Below are positions 1 to 7,706 of a stretch of 64,000 bases of DNA, piece by piece; position 1 is the first letter of the stretch; each line of letters opens with the position of its first letter. The translations under genes and the position numbers were made by a program. The notes beneath the pieces were generated by a model. It saw only the letters and a list, made by a program, of their open reading frames with translations, was not told the DNA's origin and searched no databases. Source of the stretch: Collinsella sp. WCA1-178-WT-3 (M1) (lineage in GTDB: Bacteria; Actinomycetota; Coriobacteriia; Coriobacteriales; Coriobacteriaceae); assembly GCF_009696325.1 (NCBI RefSeq), contig NZ_VUME01000006.1:62001-126000 (forward strand). Direction: 5' to 3'.

Positions 1-213
1 GGTATACGGAGCATGGGCCACGAGGGGACCAAAATCGTTTTGTTCCATAAGCTCGCGCAGGGCCGCCACGTCATCCATGTCAAGGTCTTTCGCCTTGCCG
101 CCGCGCGGATTGCGCGTAAAGAATGCAAAGGTATTGGCGCCAATGGATAGCGCCGTCTCCCCCATCGCCCGATAGCCCTTCGTCGTGGATAGGTGACACC
201 CAATCGTCAGCAT
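1..213 (-). CDS. nfo: Deoxyribonuclease IV (AP endonuclease), 3'-truncated by window edge
   Basis: The first 71 residues are visible. They begin [14 protein letters not shown] and contain [15 protein letters not shown] and LVAHAPYT, the N-terminal strands of the endonuclease IV TIM barrel; the His in AHAPY is a zinc-site position in the family. The family cleaves DNA at abasic sites and removes blocked 3' ends. The ATG at 213 is preceded by a GGGGAG-type ribosome site. The rest of the gene lies left of position 1. It is in tandem with the aldo/keto reductase upstream. Confidence 0.85.
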   Translation of the reverse strand, partial: MLTIGCHLSTTKGYRAMGETALSIGANTFAFFTRNPRGGKAKDLDMDDVAALRELMEQNDFGPLVAHAPYT

Positions 214-242
214 CCCCAGCTCCCCCTCATCAGTTACGGTGA

Positions 243-287
243 AATAGTTCCTGTTGATGCCTTATTCTGCCGCAAACAGGAACTATT
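243..287. repeat. 13-bp perfect inverted repeat upstream of nfo
   Basis: Arms at 243-255 and 275-287 (AATAGTTCCTGTT and its exact complement) flank a 19-nt loop. The repeat sits between the aldo/keto reductase stop and the nfo start. It lacks a T-tract on either strand, so an operator or an RNA hairpin in the nfo leader is as likely as a terminator. Confidence 0.5.
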
Positions 288-308
288 CCACCGCAAGTTA
301 TAAAAGGG

Positions 309-1517
309 TCATGAGGAGCGCGTTTTGCCGAAGGCCTTAAGCACCGCCGTCACGGGGCCAGGCTGGAAACGTCGGCGCACATCGTCGAGACGCTCGGGAA
401 TATCGATGTGTTGCGGGCAGTGGCGTGCGCATTTGCCGCACTTGACGCAATTGCTCACCAGCTTGGGCTCGCTTGTGCGCACCGCGCTCGCCGTAAAATA
501 CTGCGATAGACCCGTAAACCAGCTGTGCGCATAGCTTGCGTTGTAGGCGGCAAAACATCCAGGAATATTGATGCCTTTAGGACACGGCATGCAGTAACCG
601 CATCCCGTGCAGGGCACGCGATTCGATTTTTCAAACTCCTCCAGCACGCGTGCGATGGCATCGAGCTGAGTAGCTGTCATCGAATCCGGCAGGGCCCGAT
701 CGGCCAACGCCGCGTTCTCATCCACCTGCGCGGTATCGATCATACCCGAAAGCAGCATCGTCACCTGAGGATGATTCCACACCCACGAAAGCCCCCAAGC
801 GGCAGGAGTGCACAAATGCGGGTCACGGGCGCTATCGAGCACAGCGCGGGCCCGCGGCGGCAACTTACCTGCCAGACGTCCGCCCAAAAGCGGTTCCATC
901 ACAAACACCGCGAGGCCTCGCTCGGCGGCGGCCATGAGCCCCGCCGTTCCCGCTTGGTAACGCTCGCCGGCATAGTTGTACTGGATCTGGCAAAAGTCCC
1001 ACTCATAAGCATCGAGCATCGTGAGGAAGTCCGCCGCACTGCCGTGGTACGAAAAACCGATCCGGAGAATACGCCCCGCAGCCTTTTGGCGCATAATCCA
1101 ATCCTCGATACCCAGTGCCACCACGCGTTCCCACTGGGCGGGCGAGGTGATGTTGTGCATGAGGTAGTAGTCGATATGGTCAGTCCGCAGGCGGCGCAGC
1201 TGCTCATCAAAGAAACGGTCGAAATCCTCCGCGCACTTGCACGAGGCGTGCGGCAGCTTGGTCGCGAGCAAAACCTGGTCGCGCAGTCCCAAGCGCTCAA
1301 GCGAGGCGCCCACGCACGCCTCGTTGCCGGGATAAAGGTACGCCGTATCCAGATAATTTATCCCTCGCTCCACCGCACGGGAAATGATGGCATCGGCTGT
1401 CTTCGCATCCGGGCGTCCCGGCGCACCAGGAAATCTCATGCAGCCCAGACCCAGAGCGGATATTCGGTTACCACTTTTGGGGTCAACGCGGTATTGCACG
1501 GCCCCTCCCTTCGCCAT
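309..1517 (-). CDS. Aldo/keto reductase with C-terminal 4Fe-4S ferredoxin domain
   Basis: This is an NADPH-type aldo/keto reductase barrel fused to a ferredoxin-like tail. N-terminal GLGCMRFPG, the D/Y of NYLDTAYLYPGNE, the Lys of LATKLP and the His of YYLMHNI are the usual AKR catalytic region. At the C-terminus CTGCGYCMPCPKG and CVKCGKCARHCPQ supply two cysteine clusters for 4Fe-4S centres. This architecture is a common anaerobe oxidoreductase family with unknown substrate. The ORF is open further upstream to 1616, but the ATG at 1517 (MAKGGAVQYR) fits the family N-terminus best; no strong ribosome site decides it. It is monocistronic or read into nfo. Confidence 0.8.
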   Translation of the reverse strand: MAKGGAVQYRVDPKSGNRISALGLGCMRFPGAPGRPDAKTADAIISRAVERGINYLDTAYLYPGNEACVGASLERLGLRDQVLLATKLPHASCKCAEDFDRFFDEQLRRLRTDHIDYYLMHNITSPAQWERVVALGIEDWIMRQKAAGRILRIGFSYHGSAADFLTMLDAYEWDFCQIQYNYAGERYQAGTAGLMAAAERGLAVFVMEPLLGGRLAGKLPPRARAVLDSARDPHLCTPAAWGLSWVWNHPQVTMLLSGMIDTAQVDENAALADRALPDSMTATQLDAIARVLEEFEKSNRVPCTGCGYCMPCPKGINIPGCFAAYNASYAHSWFTGLSQYFTASAVRTSEPKLVSNCVKCGKCARHCPQHIDIPERLDDVRRRFQPGPVTAVLKAFGKTRSS

Positions 1518-1662
1518 CAGCGCCCCGGCAAGGCGAAACACAATGGTCACGCGGCCGAAACATCGTGGAATCGCAATCGAGAACGTATCGTAACGCAGCA
1601 GAAATCGAGCTGTCACGACACCGCTTTAACATCAGCAAAAAGCCCGATGAAAGGAGGCGAGC

Positions 1663-1857
1663 GTGACCACACGCGAGGACGCCTACCCCTACCCCGGCGA
1701 GCAGTACATCCTCTCGGTTGACCGCTATCAGATTGAGGTCATGGACCATCTGGACGAGCTTCCCGCCACAGGCGCCGTCATCTTCTGCACCTTCCCCAAG
1801 GTGCGCGATGGCGTTGGTTATCCCGCGCGCGTTTTTGCCATCTGCCCCGCGGCATAA
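1663..1857 (+). CDS. 64-aa protein resembling only the C-terminus of cyclase-family hydrolases
   Basis: An AAGGAGG ribosome site at 1651-1657 precedes a GTG start. The peptide contains IEVMDHLDELPATGA followed by a segment ending YPARVFAI. This matches the closing strands of metal-dependent cyclase/kynurenine-formamidase proteins (the pattern NLxxLPxxGxxFxxxPxKxxGxxGxPxRxxAI). The metal-binding HxGTHxD region that should precede it is absent, and a TGA at 1648-1650 closes the frame upstream. It is either a remnant of a deleted cyclase gene or a small protein reusing that piece. Homology is judged by eye. Confidence 0.45.
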   Translation: MTTREDAYPYPGEQYILSVDRYQIEVMDHLDELPATGAVIFCTFPKVRDGVGYPARVFAICPAA

Positions 1858-1930
1858 GTTCCCATGCATTTGTTCTTCTAAATTCAGCCTCCGGTGTACG
1901 CCACATGCCCCAGCGGCATACAATCCATCA

Positions 1931-1956
1931 GGCGCCCCGCACGCGGGCGCCTTTTT
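1931..1956 (+). terminator. Rho-independent terminator before the PanE-family gene
   Basis: A 7-bp GGCGCCC/GGGCGCC stem (1931-1937, 1945-1951) is followed directly by TTTTT. It ends transcription of the small cyclase-like ORF 18 nt before the next start codon, so it could also act as an attenuator. Confidence 0.65.
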
Positions 1957-1973
1957 GTGAGGAGATGATTCAC

Positions 1974-2888
1974 ATGCAGATCAACAAGGTCGCCTTTATC
2001 GGCAAGGGCGGCGTCGGCCTGCTCTACGGCAGTATGATTGCCAAGGCCCTCGGCAATGACGCCGTCGAATACGTCATGGATGACGCGCGTTTCGAGCGCC
2101 ACGTGGGCGATGCGCTCACCGTCAACGGAAAGCCCTGCACGCTCAAGTCCGTCCGCGCCAGCGAGACAACGCCCGCCGATCTGGTCATTCTCACGGTCAA
2201 GACGACGGGGCTCAGCCAAGCACTCAAGACTATGGAGCGCGTCGTGGGACCCAACACGCTCATCGCCTCGCTGTGCAACGGCATTACGAGCGAGCAAAAA
2301 ATAGCCGAGCGCTTTGGCTGGAAGCACACCGTCCTGGGCATCTGCCAGGGCATGGACGCCGTATTCCTTAACGGCGCGCTCACCTTTACCAATGCGGGCG
2401 AGATTCGCTTTGGCGCGGCAGCAGGCACCGAGCCCGCAACCGTCACCGCCATCGATGAGCTCTACACGCGCTGCGGCATCGCCCATACCGTCGAGAGCGA
2501 CATTGCGCACCGTATGTGGGCCAAACTCATGCTCAACGATGGCATCAACCAGACCTGCATGGCCTACGGCGGGACCTACGGGAGCGCCACGGAACCGGGC
2601 TCCGAGCAGCGTCGCTGCTTTGTTTCCGCCATGCGCGAGACACTTGCGGTCGCCAACGCCGAGGGCGTTGAGCTTACCGAGGCTGACCTGACGCAGATGG
2701 TGCACCTCATCGAGGGAATCGATCCCGCCGGCATGCCCTCGATGGCGCAGGACCGCATCGCACAACGTAAAACCGAAGTCGATGAGTTCGCGGGCACCAT
2801 TTGCCGCCTGGCCGCCAAACACGATATCCAAGTGCCGCAAAACGATTGGCTCTACCAGAGGATTCGCGAAATAGAAAGCAGCTGGTAG
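1974..2888 (+). CDS. 2-dehydropantoate 2-reductase family protein (ApbA/PanE)
   Basis: This 304-residue protein has an N-terminal Rossmann motif IGKGGVGLLYG (GxGxxG-type NADPH site), the LVILTVKTTG strand, and the catalytic-domain Lys/Asn region (AHRMWAKLMLNDGINQTC). The family reduces 2-dehydropantoate to pantoate in coenzyme A synthesis, but many gut paralogues act on other 2-keto acids, and no other pantothenate gene is nearby. The ATG at 1974 is chosen over 1965 because a GAGGAG site ends immediately before 1965, leaving a proper 9-nt spacer to 1974. It is monocistronic and closed downstream by a strong palindrome. Confidence 0.8.
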   Translation: MQINKVAFIGKGGVGLLYGSMIAKALGNDAVEYVMDDARFERHVGDALTVNGKPCTLKSVRASETTPADLVILTVKTTGLSQALKTMERVVGPNTLIASLCNGITSEQKIAERFGWKHTVLGICQGMDAVFLNGALTFTNAGEIRFGAAAGTEPATVTAIDELYTRCGIAHTVESDIAHRMWAKLMLNDGINQTCMAYGGTYGSATEPGSEQRRCFVSAMRETLAVANAEGVELTEADLTQMVHLIEGIDPAGMPSMAQDRIAQRKTEVDEFAGTICRLAAKHDIQVPQNDWLYQRIREIESSW

Positions 2889-2922
2889 CCTCGCCCGCAC
2901 GGCGACGCGCGCAATGTAAGCA

Positions 2923-2964
2923 GACAGGCCTTCGCGAGGATCCCATCGCTCGCGAAGGCCTGTC
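2923..2964. terminator. Bidirectional hairpin between convergent genes
   Basis: A perfect 16-bp stem (2923-2938 and 2949-2964) with a 10-nt loop lies between the convergent PanE-family gene and the small membrane protein gene. It lacks a T-tract. Its position argues for a transcription barrier or mRNA 3'-end stabiliser for both genes. Confidence 0.5.
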
Positions 2965-2979
2965 GCATGTAGGCCGAGG

Positions 2980-3198
2980 CTAAAACTGAGGCTCGTTTTG
3001 CGACTCCGGGACCTCGTCCTCGTCATCGCGGCAAAGCACCACGCCGGCGCTTCCCAACAGCGCCGCTGCAATCAAGGCGCTCACAACCACAGGAGCGGCA
3101 CCCGTAGTGGACTGCAAGCCGGCAACTAACGCCGCCGTCGGACCAAGACATCCGATCAAAAGGGCAACGACGGCAATAGCGACATCTCGAGCGTTCAT
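2980..3198 (-). CDS. Small two-helix membrane protein, unknown function
   Basis: This 72-residue protein starts MNARDVAIAVVALLIGCLGP, has a second hydrophobic stretch (VVVSALIAAALLGSAGVVLC), and ends in an acidic tail RDDEDEVPESQNEPQF. Two transmembrane helices with a charged cytosolic or external tail are predicted by eye. The ATG at 3198 is preceded by GGAGGAAG at good spacing, which decides it over the longer open frame. No family is recognised and no partner gene is evident. Confidence 0.6.
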   Translation of the reverse strand: MNARDVAIAVVALLIGCLGPTAALVAGLQSTTGAAPVVVSALIAAALLGSAGVVLCRDDEDEVPESQNEPQF

Positions 3199-3308
3199 GG
3201 GATCACTTCCTCCACGAGAAAGACCTTGTTTCTCATGACTTAGTGTGCCCCGCGCCCATATGCCCAACGTAGTGCCACGGTAAGGGCTCTGTTAACCCAA
3301 ATGCATAT

Positions 3309-3356
3309 AAAAACGGGCGCCCCTACATTGCCCGAAAGCTCAGTAAAGACGCCCGT
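3309..3356 (-). terminator. Terminator of the secreted protein gene
   Basis: On the minus strand ACGGGCG (complement of 3350-3356) pairs with the complement of 3313-3319 and is followed by TTTTTAT. It lies directly after the stop at 3384. Confidence 0.6.
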
Positions 3357-3383
3357 CCATCATGTGCAATCGATGCCGACAGA

Positions 3384-4160
3384 TTACCAACCGGTGTAGT
3401 AATCGGTAGTTCCGGCTGCGCAACCCGAATCGTAGACCTTGCACTCGCCCTTAGAGCCCGTAAAGGTCGAGCCCTGGGACTTATCGCTCGCAGCCACCAC
3501 GTAGTAGCCGTCGGAATCACGCCAAAAGCCCTCGGAATCCAGCGTCCACTCACCCGTGCGGTGGTGATACAGCACGTTGCTGCTGTAATAGGTCTCGCGA
3601 CGACCGTTGTAGTTATTGACGCCGCCCGAGCGCGTCAGGCCCGAGCCGTTCGCGTAATACGCAGCAGACGCGTAAGACGAGCCGGAGCCGGCGTTGTAAT
3701 ACGAAGCCTGAACGGCCTCGGCAGCTTCTGCCTCGACGGCCGCAGCCTCGAGCGCCTCGCGTTTAGCATCCTCGAGCGTGGAGCGAAGCTCGTCGAGCTC
3801 GGCCGACTTCGCGTCGACCTCCTCCATCGTCAAAAGACTGCCCGCACCGTCGATACAACCCTGCAGTACAGCGCGCTCGTCATCGGTGGCATAGTCACCG
3901 TACATGTTCATGATGATCTGCGCGCGGACCTCTAGGGAATCGCGCTTGGCCCCCATCGAGGCGTTCCACTCCTGCATGGAGCCAAAGCCGTCGCCACGAT
4001 AGTCGACGGGCTGCATCAGGGTCGCCTCGGACGGCGTTGATCCGACCGCGTCGGACAGTGTTGCCGCGTGGGCATCGGTTACGCCGGCACCCACTAAAAG
4101 CGCCACGGCAAGCGTGGCAGAAAGGGCGGCGGCCTTCGGTTTTCGTGAATCGATCCTCAT
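3384..4160 (-). CDS. Secreted protein with coiled coil and short C-terminal 3D-like segment
   Basis: This 258-residue protein has a cleavable signal peptide (basic RKPK, hydrophobic core, AHA-AT cleavage near residue 33). A helical acidic/alanine-rich stretch around residues 115-150 (LDELRSTLEDAKREALEAAA) is probably coiled coil. A Ser/Tyr/Gly-rich linker follows. The C-terminal 55 residues contain DSDGYYVVAASDK, KVYDSGCAAG and a closing DYYTGW. The tail resembles the 3D (three-aspartate) barrel region of cell-wall-associated proteins in this class, but it is very short and I would not assign enzymatic activity. GGAGGT precedes the ATG. Confidence 0.6.
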   Translation of the reverse strand: MRIDSRKPKAAALSATLAVALLVGAGVTDAHAATLSDAVGSTPSEATLMQPVDYRGDGFGSMQEWNASMGAKRDSLEVRAQIIMNMYGDYATDDERAVLQGCIDGAGSLLTMEEVDAKSAELDELRSTLEDAKREALEAAAVEAEAAEAVQASYYNAGSGSSYASAAYYANGSGLTRSGGVNNYNGRRETYYSSNVLYHHRTGEWTLDSEGFWRDSDGYYVVAASDKSQGSTFTGSKGECKVYDSGCAAGTTDYYTGW

Positions 4161-4371
4161 GTAGCTGGAAACCTCCGTAGTGAGTTTTTGCTGCGTTTAA
4201 GCTGCGTGTGATTCGATCGCGCTGCATAGTACCCCGAGCAAATCGCGACCTGCGGTTTTTCTCAAAAGGTGCACGTCATTTGCGTAAAACTCACATCCTC
4301 TCAACAGGAGTTTTCCACAACTCGCATGCATAAAGCATGCCAAAAACCCTGTAATAGCGCCCTTCCTATGC
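4161..4371. other. Non-coding stretch 5' of the secreted protein gene
   Basis: About 210 nt between the secreted-protein start and the metY terminator. It contains a GCATGC-ATAAA-GCATGC hairpin (around 4324-4340) and AT-rich promoter-like sequence for the leftward gene. No ORF with convincing coding character is seen. Confidence 0.4.
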
Positions 4372-4410
4372 AAAAAAGGCGCCTGCGCAACCATTGTTCG
4401 CGCAGGCGCC
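4372..4410 (-). terminator. Terminator of metY
   Basis: An 11-bp GGCGCCTGCGC/GCGCAGGCGCC stem (4378-4388, 4400-4410) is followed on the minus strand by TTTTTT. This is a classic intrinsic terminator 63 nt after the metY stop. Confidence 0.85.
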
Positions 4411-4472
4411 TTGAGCAGGCATTTTATGCAGTTATACCTATCGAGTCGCAAGGGGCCCTTGCACAAGTCGCC

Positions 4473-5783
4473 TCACTCGTCCAGCGCGGCAAAGGCCTGC
4501 TTCAGATCCCAAATGATATCCTCGGCGTTCTCGGTACCAATGGAAAGACGGATTGTAGAGGGCGTAATGTTCTGCTCGGCAAGCTCCTCGGCAGAGAGCT
4601 GGGAGTGCGTGGTGGTAGCCGGGTGCACGACGAGCGACTTGACGTCGGCTACGTTGGCGAGCAGCGAGAACACCTGCAGGTGGTCGATGAACTTCCAAGC
4701 AGCCTCCTGGCCGCCCTTGATCTCGAAGGTGAAGATCGAGGCGCCGCCACGGGGGAAATACTTCTGGTACAGCTCATGGTCGGGGTGCTCGGGCAGGCTC
4801 GGGTGGTTCACCTTGGCAACATGGCCGTCACCGATCAGGAACTCAACGACCTTCTTGGTGTTCTCGACATGGCGGTCAACGCGCAGCGACAGGGTCTCGG
4901 TGCCCTGGAGCAGGACCCAGGCGTTAAACGGGCTAATGCAGGCGCCCTCGTCACGCAGCAAGATAGCACGGACATAGGTCGCAAAGGCAGCGGGGCCGGC
5001 GGCCTCGGTAAACGAGACGCCATGGTAGGAGGGATTGGGCTCGGCGATCTGCGCATACTTGCCGCTCGCCTTCCAGTCAAAGTTGCCGCCATCGATAATC
5101 ACGCCGCCCAACGAGGTGCCGTGGCCGCCAATAAACTTAGTTGCAGAGTGAACGACGATATTGGCGCCGTGCTCCAGCGGCCGGAACAGATACGGGGTGC
5201 CGAAGGTGTTATCGACAACAACCGGAAGACCATGCTTCTTAGCGACCTCGGAGATAGCGTCGATGTTGGGGATATCGGAGTTGGGGTTACCGAGCGTCTC
5301 GAGGTAAATGACCGTGGTGTTGTCCCTGATGGCACCCTCAACCTCGTCCAGGTTGTGGGCATCGACAAACGTGGTCTCGACACCAAACTGGGAGAGCGTG
5401 TGCTCCAGCAGGTTGTAGGAACCACCGTAGATGGTCTTTTGGGCCACCAGATGGTCGCCGGCCTGAGCGAGGGCCTGCAGGGTATAGGTGATGGCGGCGG
5501 CGCCAGAGGCGACGGCAAGACCTGCAACGCCGCCCTCGAGCGCGGCAATGCGGTCCTCAAAGACGCCCTGGGTGGAGTTGGTCAGACGACCGTAGATATT
5601 ACCGGCGTCGGCAAGGCCAAAGCGGTCAGCGGCGTGCTGGGAGTTGCGGAACACATAGCTCGTGGTCTGGTAGATAGGCACGGCGCGGGAATCGGATGCG
5701 GGGTCGGCGCTCTCCTGGCCAACGTGCAGCTGCAGGGTGTCGAAACCAAAGGCGTGCTCGGGGTTGTTGATAAACTGGCTCAT
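4473..5783 (-). CDS. metY: O-acetylhomoserine sulfhydrylase (Cys/Met PLP enzyme)
   Basis: This 436-residue protein has full family length. YGRLTNSTQ binds PLP phosphate, DNTFGTPYLF carries the PLP-nitrogen Asp, and SATKFIGGHGT holds the Schiff-base Lys (about K216). The long insert and overall length fit O-acetylhomoserine aminocarboxypropyltransferase better than cystathionine synthases. It makes homocysteine from O-acetylhomoserine and sulfide. A LysR-type regulator is transcribed divergently, and a 178-nt leader with its own small ORF precedes the start. AAGGAGA precedes the ATG. It stands alone with its own promoter and terminator. Confidence 0.9.
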   Translation of the reverse strand: MSQFINNPEHAFGFDTLQLHVGQESADPASDSRAVPIYQTTSYVFRNSQHAADRFGLADAGNIYGRLTNSTQGVFEDRIAALEGGVAGLAVASGAAAITYTLQALAQAGDHLVAQKTIYGGSYNLLEHTLSQFGVETTFVDAHNLDEVEGAIRDNTTVIYLETLGNPNSDIPNIDAISEVAKKHGLPVVVDNTFGTPYLFRPLEHGANIVVHSATKFIGGHGTSLGGVIIDGGNFDWKASGKYAQIAEPNPSYHGVSFTEAAGPAAFATYVRAILLRDEGACISPFNAWVLLQGTETLSLRVDRHVENTKKVVEFLIGDGHVAKVNHPSLPEHPDHELYQKYFPRGGASIFTFEIKGGQEAAWKFIDHLQVFSLLANVADVKSLVVHPATTTHSQLSAEELAEQNITPSTIRLSIGTENAEDIIWDLKQAFAALDE

Positions 5784-5844
5784 GATGATCTCCTTGATCG
5801 AACAAAAGTAATAAGAGTAAGAGAAGTAAGCCGCTGTCTCCTGA

Positions 5845-5898
5845 TCACGCCGACGGGCGCAAGCAGGAGCCCGGCATTCGTCTTAGTAAGCAGTTCAT
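5845..5898 (-). CDS. Putative 17-aa leader peptide upstream of metY
   Basis: Inside the metY 5' leader, AAAAGGAGG (5905-5913) precedes an ATG encoding MNCLLRRMPGSCLRPSA and a stop. It has two Cys, two Met and three Arg codons in 17. The sequence around its last codons can fold (GCCGGGC with GCCCG..CGGC), and CTCCTG within it can pair with CAGGAG just after it, giving alternative structures. This is the layout of a translation-dependent attenuator. Cysteine-containing leader peptides before sulfur genes are known in Actinobacteria; function here is inference. Confidence 0.45.
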   Translation of the reverse strand: MNCLLRRMPGSCLRPSA

Positions 5899-5967
5899 AT
5901 GCGGTCCTCCTTTTGACATCCCGTTCTCGTGGTCGGCTTAATTACCTACCTCCTTTGTGTGTTTTGA

Positions 5968-5996
5968 ATAGTACGAGCACTGTTTCACGCGGTCAA
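5968..5996 (-). promoter_or_regulatory. Promoter of metY
   Basis: On the minus strand TTGACC (complement of 5991-5996) and TACTAT (complement of 5968-5973) are separated by exactly 17 bp. It lies about 180 nt before the metY start and ahead of the leader ORF. The divergent lysR start is 62 nt away, so the LysR protein probably binds here. Confidence 0.65.
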
Positions 5997-6057
5997 TCAC
6001 TTAAAAGCGCTAACCTGTTATCGGTTTTTTAGATAGCTATCGAAAGGACGGGTGCCG

Positions 6058-7005
6058 ATGACCCTCCAGCAGCTTCGTTTTCTTATCGCCGTGGCAGAAT
6101 CCGGCTCAATTAACGCCGCAGCTCAGCGCCTCTATACCGCGCAATCCAATATCTCCAACGCCGTCAAAAGCCTAGAGCAGGAGCTCCGTCTGGAAATCTT
6201 TACGCGCTCCAGCCGCGGCGTCACACTCACCAACGACGGCACCGAGCTTTTAGGCTATGCACGCCAGGTCGTAGAGCAGGCCGATATGCTCGAGGCCCGC
6301 TACGAGGACGGCGGCACACCCCAGGCACGCCTTGCCGTCTCGGCCCAGCACTACGCTTTTTCGGTCGAGGCCTTTGTCAACGTCGTCGAGCGCTGCCGCA
6401 ACAGTAAGTTCGAGTTCATCATGCGCGAGACCACCACGTCACAGATCATCGACGACGTCCGCGCATTTCGCAGCGATATCGGCATTCTGTATCTGGATGA
6501 CTTTAACGCCCGCGTCCTGCAGAAGGCCTTCGCCGATGCCCGCGCAAGCTTCCATCCCCTCTTCGATGCAACGGTCCACGTCTTCGTTAGCGAGCGCCAT
6601 CCGCTCGCACGCCGCCCCCAGCTATCGCTTGCCGACCTTACGCCCTATACGCGCTACAGCTTTGAGCAGGGGACCTCGAACTCCTTCTATTACGCCGAGG
6701 AGCCGTTTAGCTATATCCCCTGCGACCGCAACATCCGCGTTTCCGACCGTGGCACGCTCACCAATCTGCTCATCACGTCGAACGGTTACACTTTGTCGAC
6801 CGGTGCCCTCTCCAATGAAATGCAATGGGGCATGGCATCGATCCCGTTGGCAGACGCCCCAACGATGCGCGTGGGCTACATCATGCACGATGAGCGCAAG
6901 CCCTCTCCCCTGCTGCGGCAATACCTCGACGAACTCGAACGCATCATCCACGAAAACCAACCATTTGGGGACGGGATAGAAATGGCAGATTTAAAAGCCC
7001 CCTAG
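6058..7005 (+). CDS. LysR-family transcriptional regulator
   Basis: This 315-residue protein has an N-terminal winged helix-turn-helix (MTLQQLRFLIAVAESGSINAAAQRL...QSNISNAVKSLEQ) and a periplasmic-binding-fold effector domain. Divergence from metY suggests it controls methionine/sulfur metabolism, as CysB/MetR-like regulators do. The ATG at 6058 is chosen over a GTG at 6052 because AAAGGA (6043-6048) gives 9-nt spacing. The last codons (QPFGDGIEMADLK) overlap a copy of a 30-bp repeat found again at 31991, so the C-terminus has probably been altered by that element. Confidence 0.85.
   Translation: MTLQQLRFLIAVAESGSINAAAQRLYTAQSNISNAVKSLEQELRLEIFTRSSRGVTLTNDGTELLGYARQVVEQADMLEARYEDGGTPQARLAVSAQHYAFSVEAFVNVVERCRNSKFEFIMRETTTSQIIDDVRAFRSDIGILYLDDFNARVLQKAFADARASFHPLFDATVHVFVSERHPLARRPQLSLADLTPYTRYSFEQGTSNSFYYAEEPFSYIPCDRNIRVSDRGTLTNLLITSNGYTLSTGALSNEMQWGMASIPLADAPTMRVGYIMHDERKPSPLLRQYLDELERIIHENQPFGDGIEMADLKAP
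6961..6990. repeat. Dispersed 30-bp repeat, copy 1 (inside lysR 3' end)
   Basis: CCATTTGGGGACG....AGAAATGGCAGA matches the segment at 31991-32020 at 27 of 30 positions. The ends CCATTT and AAATGG are inverted repeats, so each copy can form a small hairpin with GGGGAC in the loop. Confidence 0.55.
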
Positions 7006-7146
7006 CTCTTGACAATTCAGGTCGCCCATCTTTCTTGGCGACAACGTCTCCACCATCCTTGTGGAGCGGCACGCCTCGCATAAAACAGGATGGACCGGGC
7101 GCTACAATAGACAGCCGCAAGAGAGGAACTCGACGAAAGGAAGTCT

Positions 7147-7632
7147 GTGAAGGTCATCATCTATACCGACGGCTCGGCTCGATCCAATCCGGGACGCGGT
7201 GGCTACGGCGCCGTGCTCAAATACACCAACCCCGCCGGCAAGACCTTCACCTCCGAGCTTTCGCGTGGCTACGCCAAGACCACCAACAACCGCATGGAGC
7301 TCATGGCGGTCATCGTGGCGCTCGAGGCGCTCAACCGTCCCTGCGAGGTCGAGGTCCACTCCGACTCGCAGTACGTCGTCAACGCCTTTAACAGGCACTG
7401 GATCGACGGCTGGAAAAAGCGCGGGTGGAAAACTGCCAACAAGCAGCCCGTTAAGAACCGCGATCTGTGGGAGCGCCTGCTTGCCGCAAAGAGCAAGCAT
7501 AAGGTGGAGTTCATCTGGGTTAAGGGGCATGCCGGCCACGAGCTCAACGAGCGCTGCGACGAGCTCGCCACCACCGCGGCCGATGGAGTAAACCTCGATA
7601 TCGACACCGGCTTTAACGAGAGCGACCTGTAA
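7147..7632 (+). CDS. rnhA: Ribonuclease HI
   Basis: This 161-residue enzyme degrades RNA in RNA-DNA hybrids. The four acidic catalytic residues are visible: D8 in IYTDGS, E51 in NNRMELMA, D73 in VHSDSQYVV and the late Asp in NERCDELA. The basic handle region [20 protein letters not shown] is present, as in the E. coli type. The GTG start has GAAAGGA upstream. A TACAAT -10-like box occurs about 45 nt before the start. It stands alone between lysR and an oxidoreductase gene. Confidence 0.93.
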   Translation: MKVIIYTDGSARSNPGRGGYGAVLKYTNPAGKTFTSELSRGYAKTTNNRMELMAVIVALEALNRPCEVEVHSDSQYVVNAFNRHWIDGWKKRGWKTANKQPVKNRDLWERLLAAKSKHKVEFIWVKGHAGHELNERCDELATTAADGVNLDIDTGFNESDL

Positions 7633-7706
7633 TAGCGTTTTCGCGCAGCTTTATATCCCCACGCGCTACACTCATCCTGTAGACCAAAACAACGCAAGGG
7701 GGACGT

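Noticed and set aside
5784-5960. SAM riboswitch in the metY leader
   Set aside because: The conserved SAM-I/IV core motifs were not found; the leader ORF is a better explanation.
4269-6032. A 587-codon plus-strand frame across metY and its leader
   Set aside because: It is a shadow of metY and runs through the metY terminator and promoter.
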